Made by a program: the position numbers and the translations under genes. Of a stretch of 6,736 nucleotides of DNA, positions 5,947 to 6,736 are shown in pieces (position 1 is the stretch's first letter; every line of letters begins with the position of its first letter). Where the stretch lies: NCBI GenBank assembly GCA_001604495.1, contig LVBR01000176.1, forward strand, positions 1 through 6,736. The letters run 5' to 3'. The notes beneath the pieces are model-generated. The model was not told the origin of the DNA and did no database searches. It worked only from the letters and a program-made list of their open reading frames with translations. This DNA comes from Acholeplasmatales bacterium Tener_01 (GTDB lineage Bacteria > Bacillota_I > Bacilli_A > ML615J-28 > CAG-698).

Positions 5947-6679
5947 AAAGACTTCGTTTTATATTTTAGGAATACTGTTTATTATTGCAATATGGGTTAT
6001 ATCATCTAAGATTGTCAATAATGATATTGTTATTCCAACCTTTAGTAGTGTAGTTAAAAGCCTTGGGAATCTTTTAAAACTTAAAAGTACATATGTTAGT
6101 ATCCTTAATACTATTCTAAAACTTTTATTAGTATTAGTAATTGGGGTAGTAATATCTAGCATTTTAGCACTTACAAGTTACAAACTAAATTGGTTTAGTA
6201 ATTTTATAAGTCCCCTAATTGCTCTTTTAAGAACTGTTCCCGTAGCCACAATCTCAATTTTACTACTTTTAATGATTGGTAATAAGAAGGCTCCTTATTA
6301 TATATGTTTACTTGTTGTGATACCTATTTTATATGAGGCGTTTTTAGCAAGTCTAAAAGGAATAAATAAAGGAATAATTGAAGAAGTTAGAATGCTTTCA
6401 GGCTTAACTCCTTATGTAATATATAAAGTTTATTTACCAATTATTGCTCCATATTCTGTAAGTAGTATTATCTCAACACTTGGGCTTGGGCTAAAAGTAA
6501 TGGTAATGGCTGAATTTATCAGTCAAACACCAAACACAATAGGATACTCATTAAATGAAGAGAAGATGTTTTTAGAAATCGGAAATGTCTTTAGTTGGAC
6601 ATTAATATTAATCATCTTTGTTTTGATTTTTGAGTTTATCCTAAAACTTATCCAAAAGAAAATGGAAGAAAAATTCTAG
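5927..6679 (+). CDS. ABC transporter permease (SsuC/TauC-like, BPD_transp_1 family)
   Basis: This is the membrane channel subunit of an importer, 250 residues, the usual length for SsuC/TauC-type permeases. About six membrane segments are visible near residues 10-27, 60-83, 95-117, 122-140, 176-197 and 222-241. Between the fourth and fifth is a cytoplasmic EAA-type loop (about 150-172: EEVRMLSG...VYLPIIAP, with G159 and L170-P171), the contact point for an ATPase subunit. The start is uncertain: ATG codons at 5897, 5927 and 5930 are in frame. GGAAAG at 5914-5919 is best spaced for 5927 or 5930, and the hydrophobic N-terminus then follows directly. Either choice overlaps the lipoprotein gene by 17-20 bases. 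The stop codon is TAG, and its last G is the first base of the terminator stem. No ATPase gene follows before that terminator, which is unusual for this importer class. Confidence 0.88.
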   Translation: MMTSTIKKTSFYILGILFIIAIWVISSKIVNNDIVIPTFSSVVKSLGNLLKLKSTYVSILNTILKLLLVLVIGVVISSILALTSYKLNWFSNFISPLIALLRTVPVATISILLLLMIGNKKAPYYICLLVVIPILYEAFLASLKGINKGIIEEVRMLSGLTPYVIYKVYLPIIAPYSVSSIISTLGLGLKVMVMAEFISQTPNTIGYSLNEEKMFLEIGNVFSWTLILIIFVLIFEFILKLIQKKMEEKF

Positions 6680-6705
6680 GTGACAATTTGTCACCTTTTG
6701 TTTTT
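6679..6705 (+). terminator. Rho-independent terminator of the importer operon
   Basis: GGTGACA (6679-6685) and TGTCACC (6689-6695) form a 7-bp stem with an ATT loop, followed by TTTTGTTTTT (6696-6705). The stem begins at the last base of the permease TAG stop codon. Confidence 0.85.
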
Positions 6706-6713
6706 ACCAATCT

Positions 6714-6733
6714 TGACAACGTGTCATTTTTTT
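6714..6733 (+). terminator. Second, weaker terminator-like hairpin
   Basis: TGACA (6714-6718) and TGTCA (6722-6726) pair around ACG and are followed by seven T (6727-6733). It may back up the hairpin at 6679-6695. Alternatively TTGACA (6713-6718) is a perfect -35 of a promoter whose -10 would lie beyond the window. Confidence 0.45.
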
Positions 6734-6736
6734 GTT

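Noticed and set aside
163..6679. Alternative genetic code with UGA as tryptophan.
   Set aside because: Every tryptophan in the hydrogenase subunits and permease is TGG, and no gene needs read-through of TGA.

Overview
The window looks like chromosomal DNA from a low-GC, strictly anaerobic, fermentative bacterium of the Bacillota/Mycoplasmatota side of the tree. The support is AT-rich intergenic DNA, strong GGAGG ribosome binding sites, sigma-A type promoters, a lipoprotein signal, and an oxygen-sensitive [FeFe] hydrogenase. All tryptophans are encoded by TGG and the six stop codons are TAA (five) and TAG (one). The standard code therefore suffices, and the UGA-Trp code of Mycoplasma/Spiroplasma is not indicated. 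No genus can be named with confidence.

Region 1 (1-4340, + strand) is one transcription unit. A good extended -10 promoter at 77-104 drives three tightly packed genes, hydC, hydB and hydA, closed by a perfect hairpin terminator. Together they encode a soluble trimeric NAD(P)H-linked, probably electron-bifurcating, [FeFe] hydrogenase. HydC and HydB form the NADH/flavin module. HydA carries the H-cluster and a relay of Fe-S clusters. The likely role is reoxidising NADH and reduced ferredoxin as H2 during fermentation. The maturases HydE, HydF and HydG are not in the window.

Region 2 (4339-6736) holds a Crp/Fnr-family regulator on the minus strand, convergent with hydA and sharing its terminator. 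It is divergent from a two-gene ABC importer unit, a substrate-binding lipoprotein followed by an overlapping permease gene. No ATPase gene lies in that unit before its terminator.

The most interesting part is the 84-bp divergent control region (4939-5022). It holds a perfect 14-bp palindrome (4953-4966) whose core matches the PrfA-box pattern TAACAnnTGTTA. Its centre lies 41.5 bp upstream of the start predicted for the importer promoter, which has a perfect -10 but no recognisable -35. The same palindrome lies just downstream of the regulator's own predicted start. Between the two promoters sits a 12-bp perfect inverted repeat carrying duplicated -10 hexamers in both directions. The simplest reading is a Crp/Fnr-type switch that activates the importer and represses itself. 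This is inferred from geometry and not demonstrated.

No RNA genes, CRISPR arrays, insertion sequences, attachment sites or origins were seen. The system is mostly a recognisable hydrogenase operon. The unexplained pieces are the regulator's signal, the importer's substrate and its missing ATPase.
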